Part shown: positions 9,726-18,852 of the stretch, in pieces
Layout of the letters: the number at the start of each line of letters is the position of its first letter
Numbering within the stretch: the stretch's first letter is position 1
Source of the DNA: Pseudomonas chlororaphis
Lineage (GTDB): Bacteria > Pseudomonadota > Gammaproteobacteria > Pseudomonadales > Pseudomonadaceae
DNA: 64,000 nt
Direction: 5' to 3'
Assembly (NCBI RefSeq): GCF_003731765.1
Contig: NZ_MOAL01000008.1
Location: 682,001 to 746,000 of the forward strand
Notes under the pieces: generated by a model
Databases searched by the model: none
Seen by the model: the letters and a program-made list of their open reading frames with translations, nothing else
Told to the model about the DNA's origin: nothing
Made by a program: the position numbers and the translations under genes

Positions 9726-10282
9726 TGTTCTTCCCCCTGCTCCAAAGCGGCACGATAACGCGCCCAATCGAATCCTGGCCCCGGGTCAGTCTTGCGCCCG
9801 GGAGCGATATCGCTGTGCCCACAAATGCGCTGCACGGTGATGCCGCTGAACGCTGCCCGCAACTGCCGGGTCAGGCGAATCAAGGCCGTGTACTGGGCAT
9901 CGGTGAACGGCAACTCGTCGGTGCCTTCCAGCTCGATCCCCAGGGAAAAGTCATTGCACGTCTCGCGTCCCTCGAAACAGGACACCCCGGCGTGCCAGGC
10001 CCGGTCCAGGCAAGAGACAAACTGGGTCACGCCGCCGTCGCGCTCAATCAGAAAGTGCGCCGACACGCGCAAATCGGCGATCCCGAGAAAGTAAGGGTGT
10101 TCGGTGACATCCAGGCGATTCTGGAAGAATTCCTGCACCTTGCCCGTAGCGAACTGGGCCGGCGGCAGGCTGATGTTGTGAATCACCAGCAGGGAGATTT
10201 CGCCCCCCGGGCGCTCATTGAAATTGGGTGATGGGCAATGACGCACACCGTGAAACCAACCCGTGGCAGGGTCCAACCGCAT
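9722..10282 (-). CDS. ampD: 1,6-anhydro-N-acetylmuramyl-L-alanine amidase AmpD
   Basis: Cytoplasmic zinc amidase that cleaves the peptide from anhydro-muropeptides during cell-wall recycling; its loss normally derepresses AmpC beta-lactamase. 186 residues. Zinc and catalytic residues are visible: His35 in LLVIHNISLP, and His156 and Asp166 in CGHSDIAPGRKTDPG. ATG 10282 is chosen because it is preceded by AAGGAA and matches the usual MRLDPATGW start; an upstream in-frame ATG would add 18 residues. Confidence 0.96.
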   Translation of the reverse strand: MRLDPATGWFHGVRHCPSPNFNERPGGEISLLVIHNISLPPAQFATGKVQEFFQNRLDVTEHPYFLGIADLRVSAHFLIERDGGVTQFVSCLDRAWHAGVSCFEGRETCNDFSLGIELEGTDELPFTDAQYTALIRLTRQLRAAFSGITVQRICGHSDIAPGRKTDPGPGFDWARYRAALEQGEEQ

Positions 10283-10345
10283 ACCGTTTCCTTCAACTAA
10301 AGCCTTGGGTGGCTCAGTATGCCGCGTTCGCCCCACAGGTTGCGA

Positions 10346-12559
10346 TCACTTGCCGCGATTGAGCCGTTGCAAGGTGCCGATCACCGACTCCAGTGCCCGG
10401 TCGAACAGCAGAGTATCGTCCAGCGTACGCACCGCACCGCGCTGAAACTCCAGGGCCAGCCCCATGCGCGTGCGCTCCAGGACCTTCATCCCGGTGCGGT
10501 TGACGAAGATGTACTTGGCCACCGGCTGCTCGACGATGGCCGCCAATTTGCAGCGCACGTTGATGTCGTCGTCCTCGAGGAACTCGACCCACGCGCCCAG
10601 GCGCAACTGGTCGACCTGGAGCACGCCCGGGTCGGTCGCCGCCAGGGCCAGCGGCGCCGCCTCAAGAGGGCCCTCTTCGGCGGACGGCAGGACGATTTCC
10701 TGCTCGACCTTGACCAGCGGCGAGCGTGCGGCGTCGATCACCGCCACCGAAGCCTCGGCCTGTTGCTCGAACAGGTCCAGGTGCAGGGCCTCCAGTTGGC
10801 TGAAGAATTCACTGGTGGCAAAGGGGTCGAACGCGGCGCTGCTCAAGCCGTCGCGCAAGCCTTTGAGCAGGCCCGGCACCAGCGCCAGTAAGCGCATTGC
10901 GGCATCCGGTTGCGAGTGACGCTGCACACTCCAGATCAGCTCCTCCATGATGTTCAGCGCGGCCTGCCACTCCATCGACGCTTCGCCGTGCTTGAGCCAA
11001 CTGAGCAGCAATACCTGGCTCCAGGCCTGCTCGACGAACTCCACCACCACTTGGGGCAAGACTTTGCCCAGCAACGCGTCATTGAGTGCCTGCTCGACGC
11101 AACGCCGGGCCAGTTCGGCCTTGGCTCGGCCCTCTTCGGCATCCCGTGTGCGCTGTTCCAGCAACTCACTGCGCCGGCGCTCGTCGGTGGCGAATACCAG
11201 GAAGTCCGCCAGCAGCTCGGAAAAAATCGCCGGGTCGTCGACAAAATCATTCAGCAAACGCTGCACCACCTGCTCGATCCGCAGGTACAGGCTGTCGCGC
11301 TGGCCATCGTCGCAGGCTTCCCAGCCCATGGCCGCCGTGGCGATTTCATTGAGCAGGCGCCGGGCCGGGTGATTACCGCGGCTGAAGAAGCTCTTGTCGA
11401 GTACCGCCACCTTGAGCATGGGGATCTGCAGGCGGCCAATCAGCGCCTTGAGGGAGTCCGGCAGGTTGCGGTCGTCGAGGATGCACTCGAAGAGCATGGC
11501 GATCAGGTTGATCACGTCCTCGTCGACCACATCGACCACCCGCGACTTGCCACTCTTGACGCTGACCCGGGTCAGTAGCTGCTCCAATTGGTTACGCAGG
11601 TCGAAATCGTCCAGGGCACTGTGGGCCGGCACATATTGCTGCAAGTGCGACAGCAGGCGCAGCAAGTCGCGAGTGGAAATGGGCTGGGTCTCAGCGCTGG
11701 CTTCCAGGGTCGGGGCGACGCTGCCGCGCACGTGAAACAGCAGCGCCTGCAATGCACCGAAGACTTCATGGACGCTGTCGTCGATGGTCGAAGGGCCCGC
11801 CCCGGCCGGAGTGGACGCCTGTGCGCTGTAGGAATGGCGGTTGACCGCCCGGTCGGTGGCCCGGCGCGCCGGCGTGGGCAGCAACTCAGGCAACACGCCG
11901 GTGACGATCAGCAATTGGTTGGCTTCGGCGTACAGATGGTCGGCGTCGCTGAGCACGTAGCGTTCGAAGAGTTTGAGGATGATCAGCTTGACCTTGATCT
12001 CCACCCCCAGGCTGCGCCCGGCCTGCATGAAGTACCCACAAAGCCTGCCCGGGCCCATGGGGTTGCTTTGCTCATCCAGGTGCTTGCCCAACAGTGCACT
12101 CAAACGCGCGGTCAACTGCCCAAGGACCAGCCCGTCGCGCTTGAGCACCTTGGCCACCATGGCTTCCAGGGCCACGGCCTTTTCCAGGTCATCGGTGGTT
12201 TGGGCCGAATCGTCGACCGTCGCGGTCGGCAGGCTCAGCGGCGGCTCGTACTGCACCAGGCCGGCGAAGGCTTCGAAGAATTGTTCGAGGAACGCGCGCT
12301 CAATGCTTTTGCGCTTGAGGCGCAGGTCACGCATGGCTTCGAAGAACGTGTTCTGGTCGACGTTGTTCTGCGCCCGGTCGGCCATTTCGAAGAGGGTATC
12401 GTCGGCGTTATCGAACAGTTCCTGCAGGCCATGGCGCAGTTGCTGGGCCGCCTTGTCACGAACCTGAAGCAGCAGCACAGGCAGGCGGGCAAGCGGCGAA
12501 GCCGTCGCCTGATCTGTAGCCGCCTTGTGCAAAGGCACTACATTCCCGTCGTTGTGCAT
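10346..12559 (-). CDS. DUF1631 family protein
   Basis: Large soluble protein of 737 residues, matching the DUF1631 family (often mislabelled thymidine phosphorylase). Mostly helical, with acidic and Leu-rich segments. The last 90 residues (around LRLGAWVEFLEDDDINVRCK and KYIFVNRTGMKV) look like a compact beta domain reminiscent of PilZ; that resemblance is my inference. ATG 12559 has a strong AGGAGG site seven bases upstream. It lies between ampD and nadC. No enzymatic motif is evident. Confidence 0.8.
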   Translation of the reverse strand: MHNDGNVVPLHKAATDQATASPLARLPVLLLQVRDKAAQQLRHGLQELFDNADDTLFEMADRAQNNVDQNTFFEAMRDLRLKRKSIERAFLEQFFEAFAGLVQYEPPLSLPTATVDDSAQTTDDLEKAVALEAMVAKVLKRDGLVLGQLTARLSALLGKHLDEQSNPMGPGRLCGYFMQAGRSLGVEIKVKLIILKLFERYVLSDADHLYAEANQLLIVTGVLPELLPTPARRATDRAVNRHSYSAQASTPAGAGPSTIDDSVHEVFGALQALLFHVRGSVAPTLEASAETQPISTRDLLRLLSHLQQYVPAHSALDDFDLRNQLEQLLTRVSVKSGKSRVVDVVDEDVINLIAMLFECILDDRNLPDSLKALIGRLQIPMLKVAVLDKSFFSRGNHPARRLLNEIATAAMGWEACDDGQRDSLYLRIEQVVQRLLNDFVDDPAIFSELLADFLVFATDERRRSELLEQRTRDAEEGRAKAELARRCVEQALNDALLGKVLPQVVVEFVEQAWSQVLLLSWLKHGEASMEWQAALNIMEELIWSVQRHSQPDAAMRLLALVPGLLKGLRDGLSSAAFDPFATSEFFSQLEALHLDLFEQQAEASVAVIDAARSPLVKVEQEIVLPSAEEGPLEAAPLALAATDPGVLQVDQLRLGAWVEFLEDDDINVRCKLAAIVEQPVAKYIFVNRTGMKVLERTRMGLALEFQRGAVRTLDDTLLFDRALESVIGTLQRLNRGK

Positions 12560-12844
12560 CCAAGCCTCCTGAAAGGTGGTTCTTCGGTTCGAATAATGCG
12601 CCGACAACGCTCACAGTCGGCTCTCAGCGGAAGCAGGTGCACTCCACTGCACGTCGGTATTGAGAGGGAATCAAGGAACGTCAAAGCTATGACGTCAATC
12701 GAAAGGCGGATTATCTGGCAAAAGCCCCCTCTTGTGCCAGCAGACTCTGCAACGCGTCCTCAATTAGCCTGCGCCGTCACTGCCTGAAGTTTCAGACAAG
12801 CCGAGCCAATTCGGGTTCGCCGGAAGGTGAAGGTATTTGCCGCC

Positions 12845-12874
12845 TTGGGTTCGCCAAGGCCATGGCCCTATAAT
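12845..12874 (+). promoter_or_regulatory. sigma-70 promoter of nadC
   Basis: TTGGGT at 12845-12850, an 18-base spacer and a perfect TATAAT at 12869-12874; the nadC ATG is 28 bases further on. The remainder of the 342-base gap 12560-12844 carries no gene; it includes a TGACGTCA palindrome at about 12689-12696 of unknown meaning. Confidence 0.75.
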
Positions 12875-12901
12875 CGGCGCACTTTGTTTGTGGAGCCCGT
12901 T

Positions 12902-13750
12902 ATGCCGAATCTACGCCTCGCCGACTTGACCGCCGAAATCGAAGCCAATGTGCGCCGCGCGTTGCTGGAAGACATCGGCAGCGGCGACATCACCGCGCAA
13001 CTGATCCCGGCCGAACGCCTGGCCAAAGCCACCATCATCACCCGTGAAGCCGCCATCATCAGCGGCACGGCCTGGGTCGACGCGGTATTTCGCCAGCTGG
13101 ATCCACGGGTGGCGGTGCATTGGCAGGTCGCCGATGGCGAGCGGGTCAGCCCCAACCAGGTGCTGTTTCACCTCGAAGGCCCGGCCCGGTCGCTGCTCAG
13201 TGGCGAACGTTGCGCGCTGAACTTCCTGCAATTGCTGTCTGGCGTGGCGACCCGCGCCCAGTACTACGCCGATTTCGTCGCCGATACCCAGGTCAAGCTG
13301 CTGGATACCCGCAAGACCCTTCCGGGGCTGCGTCTGGCGCAAAAATACGCGGTGACCTGCGGCGGCTGCCATAACCACCGCATCGGGCTGTACGACGCCT
13401 TCCTGATCAAGGAAAACCACATTGCGGCGTGCGGTGGCGTTGCCCAGGCCATTGCGGCCGCGCACAAGATTGCCCCGGGCAAGCCGGTGGAGATCGAGGT
13501 GGAAAGCCTGGAGGAACTCCAGGAAGCGCTGGCGGCGGGTGCCGACATCATCATGCTCGATGAACTGAGCCTGGATGACATGCGCGAAGCGGTGCGCCTG
13601 AATGCCGGCAAGGCAAAGCTCGAGGCCAGCGGCGGGATCAATGAAAGCACCTTGCGCCCGATCGCCGAAACCGGCGTCGATTACATCTCCATTGGCGCGA
13701 TGACCAAGGATGTGAAGGCCGTGGACCTGTCGATGCGCTTGAGCATCTGA
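12902..13750 (+). CDS. nadC: nicotinate-nucleotide diphosphorylase (carboxylating)
   Basis: Converts quinolinate and PRPP to nicotinate mononucleotide, CO2 and PPi in de novo NAD synthesis. 282 residues, the usual length. Typical motifs: LEDIGSGDITAQLIP near the N-terminus, LLDTRKTLPGLR, CGGCHNHRIGLYDAFLIKEN, and the phosphate-binding ASGGINESTLRPIAETGVD near the C-terminus. The ATG at 12902 suits the family start; a longer frame would cover the TATAAT promoter. Confidence 0.97.
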   Translation: MPNLRLADLTAEIEANVRRALLEDIGSGDITAQLIPAERLAKATIITREAAIISGTAWVDAVFRQLDPRVAVHWQVADGERVSPNQVLFHLEGPARSLLSGERCALNFLQLLSGVATRAQYYADFVADTQVKLLDTRKTLPGLRLAQKYAVTCGGCHNHRIGLYDAFLIKENHIAACGGVAQAIAAAHKIAPGKPVEIEVESLEELQEALAAGADIIMLDELSLDDMREAVRLNAGKAKLEASGGINESTLRPIAETGVDYISIGAMTKDVKAVDLSMRLSI

Positions 13751-13756
13751 TCCAGG

Positions 13757-13784
13757 AAAAACGCCAGCCCTGATCAGGCTGGCG
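13757..13784 (-). terminator. bidirectional terminator between nadC and the small acidic gene
   Basis: Eight-base arms CGCCAGCC / GGCTGGCG at 13762-13769 and 13777-13784. On the minus strand the hairpin is followed by TTTTT, so it best serves the gene at 13791-14087, but it also lies just after the nadC stop. Confidence 0.75.
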
Positions 13785-13790
13785 CTCGGG

Positions 13791-14087
13791 TCATACTTCG
13801 ATTTCGTTGAGTTCCAGATAGTCCTGCAGGTCCATGCCCAGTGCTTCAGCCACTTCCTGATGCACTTCAAGGCGCATGGCCTTGAGCTCTTCCGGGTTCT
13901 CGGCCACCAAGTCCAGAACCAGCTCCCAGGGCTCGATGCCCCGCGACTCCGCCTCGTCCTCAAAAGCCCACTGCGCCTGCTGCTTCTGCTCTTGCGGGCT
14001 CAGGGCACTGATTTCTTCTTGCAAGGAAGGCGTGGCAGCCAAGTACCTTTCAAGCGCTACGTCGATTCTTGCTTCTTTAGGAATCAT
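13791..14087 (-). CDS. small acidic protein, resembling DUF6388
   Basis: 98-residue acidic helical protein (MIPKEARIDVALERYLAATP...). From memory it resembles the pseudomonad DUF6388 group; I cannot verify that. It contains a WAFEDEAESRGIEPWELVL segment and ends in LDYLELNEIEV-like acidic helices. The start ATG 14087 follows a weak GAGAGAACGAG purine run; an in-frame ATG at 14105 lacks any ribosome site. Convergent with nadC and ended by a shared hairpin. Function unknown. Confidence 0.75.
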   Translation of the reverse strand: MIPKEARIDVALERYLAATPSLQEEISALSPQEQKQQAQWAFEDEAESRGIEPWELVLDLVAENPEELKAMRLEVHQEVAEALGMDLQDYLELNEIEV

Positions 14088-14406
14088 CTCGTTCTCTCTG
14101 ATCATAGGAATGGAAGATGGATCTGGATCGTTGGGATCTCTTTGCCGCAAAAAACCGCTGCACATGCCGGTTTATCTGGCCCTCAGAACCATTCGGGATC
14201 ATCTGAAAACAGCAAGCTGGTGCTCAGACAGGGTCTGAATATAGGACCTTTGGCCCACGATTTATATGGGTCACGACATCAATTTCCTAAGAACCTGTAC
14301 AAACCCCCACACCACCGCCACCCAGGCGGGCCTGCACCCTGGAACCGAAATCAACATTCGCAGTCATAGCGATGTGCCACATCGGCACTTCACAAGGAAC
14401 CCAGTG

Positions 14407-14955
14407 ATGCCCAAGCGTTCAACCTCCTCTCCAGCCCTTCTGGCCACTGCCTTGGCGGCCTTGCTACTGGGCGGCACATCCCTGGCGCAGGCGGCCCAGG
14501 CCGGTATCGAGTTCAGCCCGGACAACGGCTCGTCATCCGACAGCATCGGCACCCTTCGCCGCGATTCCCACGGCGTCTACACCCTACACAACTCACGTTT
14601 CAGTGCTAATGACTTGCAGAACCTGCAGGACAGCCTGAAGCGCAGCAACGCCGATGTGGAGAGCCTGAAGAAGACCGTCAGCGAACAGGCCCGTGTCATC
14701 GAAGAGCTCAAACGCAACAATGGCTCCAGCTCCAGCAGCAATGACCAATCCAACCTCAAGCGCAGCGTCAGCGATCAGGAGCGCCAGTTGGAAAAACTCA
14801 GCAAGCAGGTAGAAGACCTCAAGCGCAACGGGAGTTCGGGTTCCAGTTCAAACAGCAGTGAACTGTCCGACCTCAAGCGCACAGTGAGCAATCAGGACCG
14901 TCAGTTGGACCGACTAGAGCGCAGCCTCGATGAGCTGAGCCGCAAGGTGAGGTGA
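14407..14955 (+). CDS. exported coiled-coil protein with three repeats
   Basis: 182 residues; I recognise no named family. Residues 1-30 look like a signal peptide (basic start, LLATALAALLLGG, then LAQAAQA). The mature part has three copies of an about 25-residue heptad unit, LKR-x-VS-x-Q-x-RQL-x-x-L, at about 87-104, 117-141 and 155-180, joined by Ser/Gly/Asn-rich linkers (105-115, 142-152). This predicts a periplasmic or surface alpha-helical oligomer. ATG 14407 has AAGGA 13 bases upstream; the open frame extends upstream to 14266 but without a signal peptide at that start. The gap 14088-14406 shows no other gene and no promoter I can define. Confidence 0.85.
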   Translation: MPKRSTSSPALLATALAALLLGGTSLAQAAQAGIEFSPDNGSSSDSIGTLRRDSHGVYTLHNSRFSANDLQNLQDSLKRSNADVESLKKTVSEQARVIEELKRNNGSSSSSNDQSNLKRSVSDQERQLEKLSKQVEDLKRNGSSGSSSNSSELSDLKRTVSNQDRQLDRLERSLDELSRKVR

Positions 14956-15023
14956 GCCCGGGGGCCAGCGCCTGAAAGGGCCGCTGCCGAACAATGGCGG
15001 GAGTCACATGAGGCGGGAAGGAG

Positions 15024-15099
15024 TGGTGCCGGAGACAGGAATCGAACCTGCGACCTTCGCGTTACGAGTGCGCTGCTCTACCGACTGAGCTACACCGGC
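15024..15099 (-). tRNA. tRNA-Thr (CGT)
   Basis: 76-base cloverleaf read on the minus strand, with GCCGGTG acceptor stem, GGTTCGATTCC T-arm, encoded CCA and anticodon loop CTCGTAA (anticodon CGT at 15064-15066, decoding ACG). Confidence 0.97.
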
Positions 15100-15163
15100 G
15101 TGGGCTAAACCTAGCACCGGCTCCGGGGGCAGGCAAATGGCAACCCTGTTTGCACCCCACAGC

Positions 15164-15191
15164 AAAACGCCCCGAACCAGTCGGGGCGTTT
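15164..15191 (-). terminator. intrinsic terminator of pnp
   Basis: Arms AAACGCCCCGA / TCGGGGCGTTT around a five-base loop, 29 bases past the pnp stop, running into TTTT on the minus strand. Confidence 0.85.
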
Positions 15192-15219
15192 GCTTGTTCA
15201 GCGTAGAGCTAAGGGGTCG

Positions 15220-17325
15220 TTAAACGCCCGAAGCCTTGGCTGCTGCCACGTCTTTGATGGACAGCTTGATGCGGCCGCGGTTGTCCACGTCCAGTACCAA
15301 CACTTCCACTTCCTGGCCTTCTTTCAGAATGTCGGTCACTTTCTCTACGCGAGCGTCGCTCAGCATGGAGATGTGAACCAGACCGTCCTTGCCCGGCAGG
15401 ATGTTGACGAATGCGCCGAAGTCGACGATGCGCTCAACCTTGCCGACGTAGATCTTGCCGATCTCGGCTTCTGCGGTGATGCCCAGGACGCGCTGACGAG
15501 CAGCTTCAGCAGCTTCCTTGGTTTCGCCGAAGATCTTGATCGAACCGTCGTCTTCGATGTCGATCGAAGCCTTGGTTTCTTCACAGATCGCACGGATGGT
15601 CGCGCCGCCTTTACCGATGACATCACGGATTTTGTCGGTGTCGATCTTCATCGCGATCATGGTCGGAGCGTTGGCCGACAGCTCGGTACGGGACTGACCG
15701 ATGATCTGGTTCATCTGACCGAGGATGTTCAGGCGAGCTTCCAGGGCCTGGCCCAGGGCGATCTCCATGATTTCTTCGGTGATGCCTTTGATCTTGATGT
15801 CCATCTGCAGCGCGGTTACGCCTTTGGCGGTACCGGCTACTTTGAAGTCCATGTCGCCGAGGTGGTCTTCGTCACCCAGGATGTCGGTCAGGACTGCGAA
15901 TTTCTCGCCTTCCTTCACCAGACCCATGGCGATACCGGCAACCGGCGCCTTCATTGGCACACCAGCGTCCATCAGGGCCAGGGAAGCACCGCAAACGGAA
16001 GCCATGGAGCTGGAACCGTTGGATTCGGTGATTTCCGATACCACACGGATGGTGTACGGGAACACGTCAGCAGCAGGCAGCATGGCCGAAACCGAACGAC
16101 GAGCCAGACGGCCGTGACCGATTTCGCGACGACCGGCGCCACCCATGCGACCACACTCACCTACCGAAAACGGCGGGAAGTTGTAGTGCAGCATGAACGG
16201 GTCTTTTTTCTCGCCTTCCAGGGTGTCCAGCAGTTGCGCGTCACGGGCGGTGCCCAGGGTTGCAACGACCAGGGCCTGGGTTTCGCCACGGGTAAACAGT
16301 GCCGAACCGTGAGTCTTCGGCAGAACGCCGACTTCGATGTTCAGCGGACGAACGGTCTTGGTGTCGCGACCGTCGATACGTGGCTTGCCGTTTACGATGT
16401 TTTCGCGAACGGTGCGGTATTCGATTTCGCCGAAAGCTGCTTTGACTTCGCTGGACGAAGGCTGGCCTTCTTCACCGGAGAGCTTGGCAACCACTTGATC
16501 CTTCAGTTCGCCCAGGCGTGCGTAACGATCGGCCTTGACGGTGATGGTGTAAGCCTGGGAGATGGCTTCGCCGAACTCGGCACGGATAGCGCCCAGCAGT
16601 TCGGTGGCTTCTGGCGCAGGGGCCCAGCTCCAGGTTGGCTTGGCAGCTTCGGCAGCCAGTTCTTTAACAGCGTTGATCACCACCTGGAACTCGTCGTGAG
16701 CAAAGAGTACCGCGCCCAGCATCTGGTCTTCGGTCAGCTCTTTGGCTTCAGATTCAACCATCAGCACGGCGTCGGAAGTGCCGGCAACGACCATGTCCAG
16801 GCTCGAAGCAGCTTGTTGCTCGTAAGTCGGGTTCAGCAGGTAGCCGGTGCTTTCGTGGAAAGCAACACGGGCGGCGCCGATAGGGCCGTCGAACGGGATG
16901 CCCGAGATGGCCAGGGCAGCCGAGGTACCGATCATCGCAGCGATGTCCGGATCGGTCTTCTTGCTGGTGGAAACGACGGTGCAGACAACCTGCACTTCGT
17001 TCATGAAGCCTTCAGGGAACAGCGGACGGATCGGACGGTCGATCAGTCGGGAAGTCAGGGTTTCTTTCTCGGAAGGACGGCCTTCGCGCTTGAAGAAACC
17101 GCCAGGGATCTTACCGGCAGCGTAAGTCTTTTCCTGGTAGTGAACGGACAGAGGGAAGAAGCCCTTGCCTGGATCGGCTTGCTTGGCGCCAACCACGGTC
17201 ACCAATACGCTGACGTCGTCGTCAACGGTGACCAATACTGCGCCGGAGGCCTGACGGGCGATACGGCCAGTCTCGAGGGTAACGGTCGACTGACCGAACT
17301 GGAATTTTTTGATTACCGGGTTCAC
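15220..17325 (-). CDS. pnp: polyribonucleotide nucleotidyltransferase
   Basis: Phosphorolytic 3'-5' exoribonuclease of the RNA degradosome, 701 residues. Two RNase PH-like domains (the second with GREIGHGRLARRS), then KH (DVIGKGGATIRAICEETKA) and S1 (VGKVERIVDFGAFVNILPG) RNA-binding domains near the C-terminus. The start is GTG at 17325 with AGGA eight to eleven bases upstream. It follows rpsO, the classic pair, with a hairpin between them. Confidence 0.98.
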   Translation of the reverse strand: MNPVIKKFQFGQSTVTLETGRIARQASGAVLVTVDDDVSVLVTVVGAKQADPGKGFFPLSVHYQEKTYAAGKIPGGFFKREGRPSEKETLTSRLIDRPIRPLFPEGFMNEVQVVCTVVSTSKKTDPDIAAMIGTSAALAISGIPFDGPIGAARVAFHESTGYLLNPTYEQQAASSLDMVVAGTSDAVLMVESEAKELTEDQMLGAVLFAHDEFQVVINAVKELAAEAAKPTWSWAPAPEATELLGAIRAEFGEAISQAYTITVKADRYARLGELKDQVVAKLSGEEGQPSSSEVKAAFGEIEYRTVRENIVNGKPRIDGRDTKTVRPLNIEVGVLPKTHGSALFTRGETQALVVATLGTARDAQLLDTLEGEKKDPFMLHYNFPPFSVGECGRMGGAGRREIGHGRLARRSVSAMLPAADVFPYTIRVVSEITESNGSSSMASVCGASLALMDAGVPMKAPVAGIAMGLVKEGEKFAVLTDILGDEDHLGDMDFKVAGTAKGVTALQMDIKIKGITEEIMEIALGQALEARLNILGQMNQIIGQSRTELSANAPTMIAMKIDTDKIRDVIGKGGATIRAICEETKASIDIEDDGSIKIFGETKEAAEAARQRVLGITAEAEIGKIYVGKVERIVDFGAFVNILPGKDGLVHISMLSDARVEKVTDILKEGQEVEVLVLDVDNRGRIKLSIKDVAAAKASGV

Positions 17326-17457
17326 GGTGTCCTACCTTCTTTGTGGCTCTTGGGGGAACTGGTTTCTTGCGAAATTCTTGGGCAATGTCGGGAATCGGCC
17401 CAACGCCTGTCCAGGGTAAAACGTGTATCCAGATAAAACTTGAGGCTGGGAGCCTGC

Positions 17458-17484
17458 CCTACGCCAGCGGGAAACCCACTGACG
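17458..17484 (-). other. rpsO-pnp intercistronic hairpin
   Basis: Imperfect 11-base stem (GCGTCAGTGGG pairing with CCCGCTGGCGT) in the 194-base rpsO-pnp gap, with no T run after it. In E. coli this position holds RNase III processing sites; a similar role here is inference. Confidence 0.45.
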
Positions 17485-17519
17485 CAAGACAGACAACCAA
17501 CCTCTAGCGCAATCGCTGA

Positions 17520-17789
17520 TTAGCGACGCAGACCCAGGCGAGCGATCAGAGCGCTGTAACGGCTCACGTCCTTGCCTTTCAGGTAGTCCAGCAGCTTACG
17601 ACGCTGGTTAACCATGCGGATCAGACCACGACGGGAGTGGTGATCTTTACCGTTGGCCTTGAAGTGACCTTGCAGTTTGTTGATGTTGTGGGTCAGCAGT
17701 GCAACTTGCACTTCTGGCGAACCAGTGTCACCAACAGCTTGCTGGTAGTCAGCTACGATTTGAGCTTTTTCTTGAACGTCGAGAGCCAT
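17520..17789 (-). CDS. rpsO: 30S ribosomal protein S15
   Basis: 89 residues, full length. The conserved core includes DTGSPEVQVALLTHNINKLQ and KDHHSRRGLIRMVNQRRKLLDYLK. Binds the central domain of 16S rRNA early in 30S assembly. ATG 17789 is preceded by AAGGATTG. The leader holds two hairpins (separate entry) that could serve autoregulation. Confidence 0.98.
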   Translation of the reverse strand: MALDVQEKAQIVADYQQAVGDTGSPEVQVALLTHNINKLQGHFKANGKDHHSRRGLIRMVNQRRKLLDYLKGKDVSRYSALIARLGLRR

Positions 17790-17808
17790 GAGGCAATCCT
17801 TTTATCAG

Positions 17809-17856
17809 GAAACTGTTTCAAAGAAACAGCTTCAACAGGCCAGGGACAAATCCCTG
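17809..17856 (-). promoter_or_regulatory. rpsO leader hairpins, candidate S15 autoregulatory element
   Basis: Two stem-loops precede rpsO on the minus strand: CAGGGA-loop-TCCCTG (17841-17856), then 11-base arms GAAGCTGTTTC / GAAACAGTTTC with a three-base loop (17809-17833). The second ends about 19 bases from the start codon, close to the ribosome site. The role is inferred from S15 autoregulation in other bacteria. Confidence 0.45.
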
Positions 17857-17931
17857 TATCTATAAATGAGCAGTGACCGTGCCTGTTAACAGCCACCCTC
17901 GCCAGCCTGCTTTTACACAGACCGGTTTCGG

Positions 17932-18849
17932 TCATTCCGACCGAATCAGTCGACGCGGCGCAATACGCCCGTCTTCGCTCACTTCACCGATACCGATAAA
18001 GCGCCCGTTGTGATCCTGTACCCGCACCATGCCGAACTTCGGTGCATCGGGAGCCCGCACCGGCTGGCCATTGAGCCAGTAGAACGCACTGTGTTCCGAG
18101 AACTGCAAGAGCGGCCAATCCAGCAAGCCGCTGTCCGATGGCATCAGGAAGCGGTCGACCGCTTCGTTGCCGCCTTCGGCGTGTACCGCTTCAAGCTCTT
18201 CCAGGGTGACCGTCTGGGCCAGGCTGAAAGGACCTGCCTGCGTCCGTCGCAGTTCTGCAACATAGGCGCCGCAGCCAAGCTTCTCACCAATATCTTCCAC
18301 CAGGGTGCGGATATAGGTGCCTTTGCTGCAGTCCACCGCGAGGCGCGCAGTATCGCCTTCGCAAGCGAGTAATTCCAAGCGCGCAATAGTAACAGAACGC
18401 GGTTCGCGCTCCACCACTTCACCGGCACGGGCCAGTTTATAAAGGGGCTGGCCATCACGCTTGAGGGCGGAGTACATCGGCGGTATCTGTTTGATTTGAC
18501 CGCGAAATTCCGGCAATACCGCTTCGATATCAGTACGACCAACGGTCACTTCGCGGGTCTGCAAAACTTCACCTTCGGCATCCGCCGTGGTGGTGGTCTT
18601 GCCCAACTGCGCCAGGGTTTCATAACCCTTGTCTGAATCCAGCAGGTATTGCGAGAACTTGGTGGCCTCGCCAAAGCACAGCGGCAATACGCCGGTGGCC
18701 AACGGATCGAGGCTACCGGTGTGCCCGGCTTTCTCGGCGTTGAGCAACCAGCGAACCTTCTGCAAAGCCGCGTTGGAGGTGAACCCCAGCGGCTTGTCCA
18801 GCAGGATGATGCCGCTGACGTTACGACGGATACGTTTGACCTGAGCCAC
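17932..18849 (-). CDS. truB: tRNA pseudouridine(55) synthase
   Basis: Isomerises U55 in the T-loop of tRNAs. 305 residues with the catalytic motif GHTGSLDPLATGVLPLCFG (Asp48) and RNA-contact motif CSKGTYIRTLVEDIGEKLG; a PUA-like C-terminus follows. GTG start; the AAGGAG ribosome site is inside the last codons of rbfA, three bases separating the genes. Confidence 0.97.
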   Translation of the reverse strand: MAQVKRIRRNVSGIILLDKPLGFTSNAALQKVRWLLNAEKAGHTGSLDPLATGVLPLCFGEATKFSQYLLDSDKGYETLAQLGKTTTTADAEGEVLQTREVTVGRTDIEAVLPEFRGQIKQIPPMYSALKRDGQPLYKLARAGEVVEREPRSVTIARLELLACEGDTARLAVDCSKGTYIRTLVEDIGEKLGCGAYVAELRRTQAGPFSLAQTVTLEELEAVHAEGGNEAVDRFLMPSDSGLLDWPLLQFSEHSAFYWLNGQPVRAPDAPKFGMVRVQDHNGRFIGIGEVSEDGRIAPRRLIRSE

Positions 18850-18852
18850 CGA

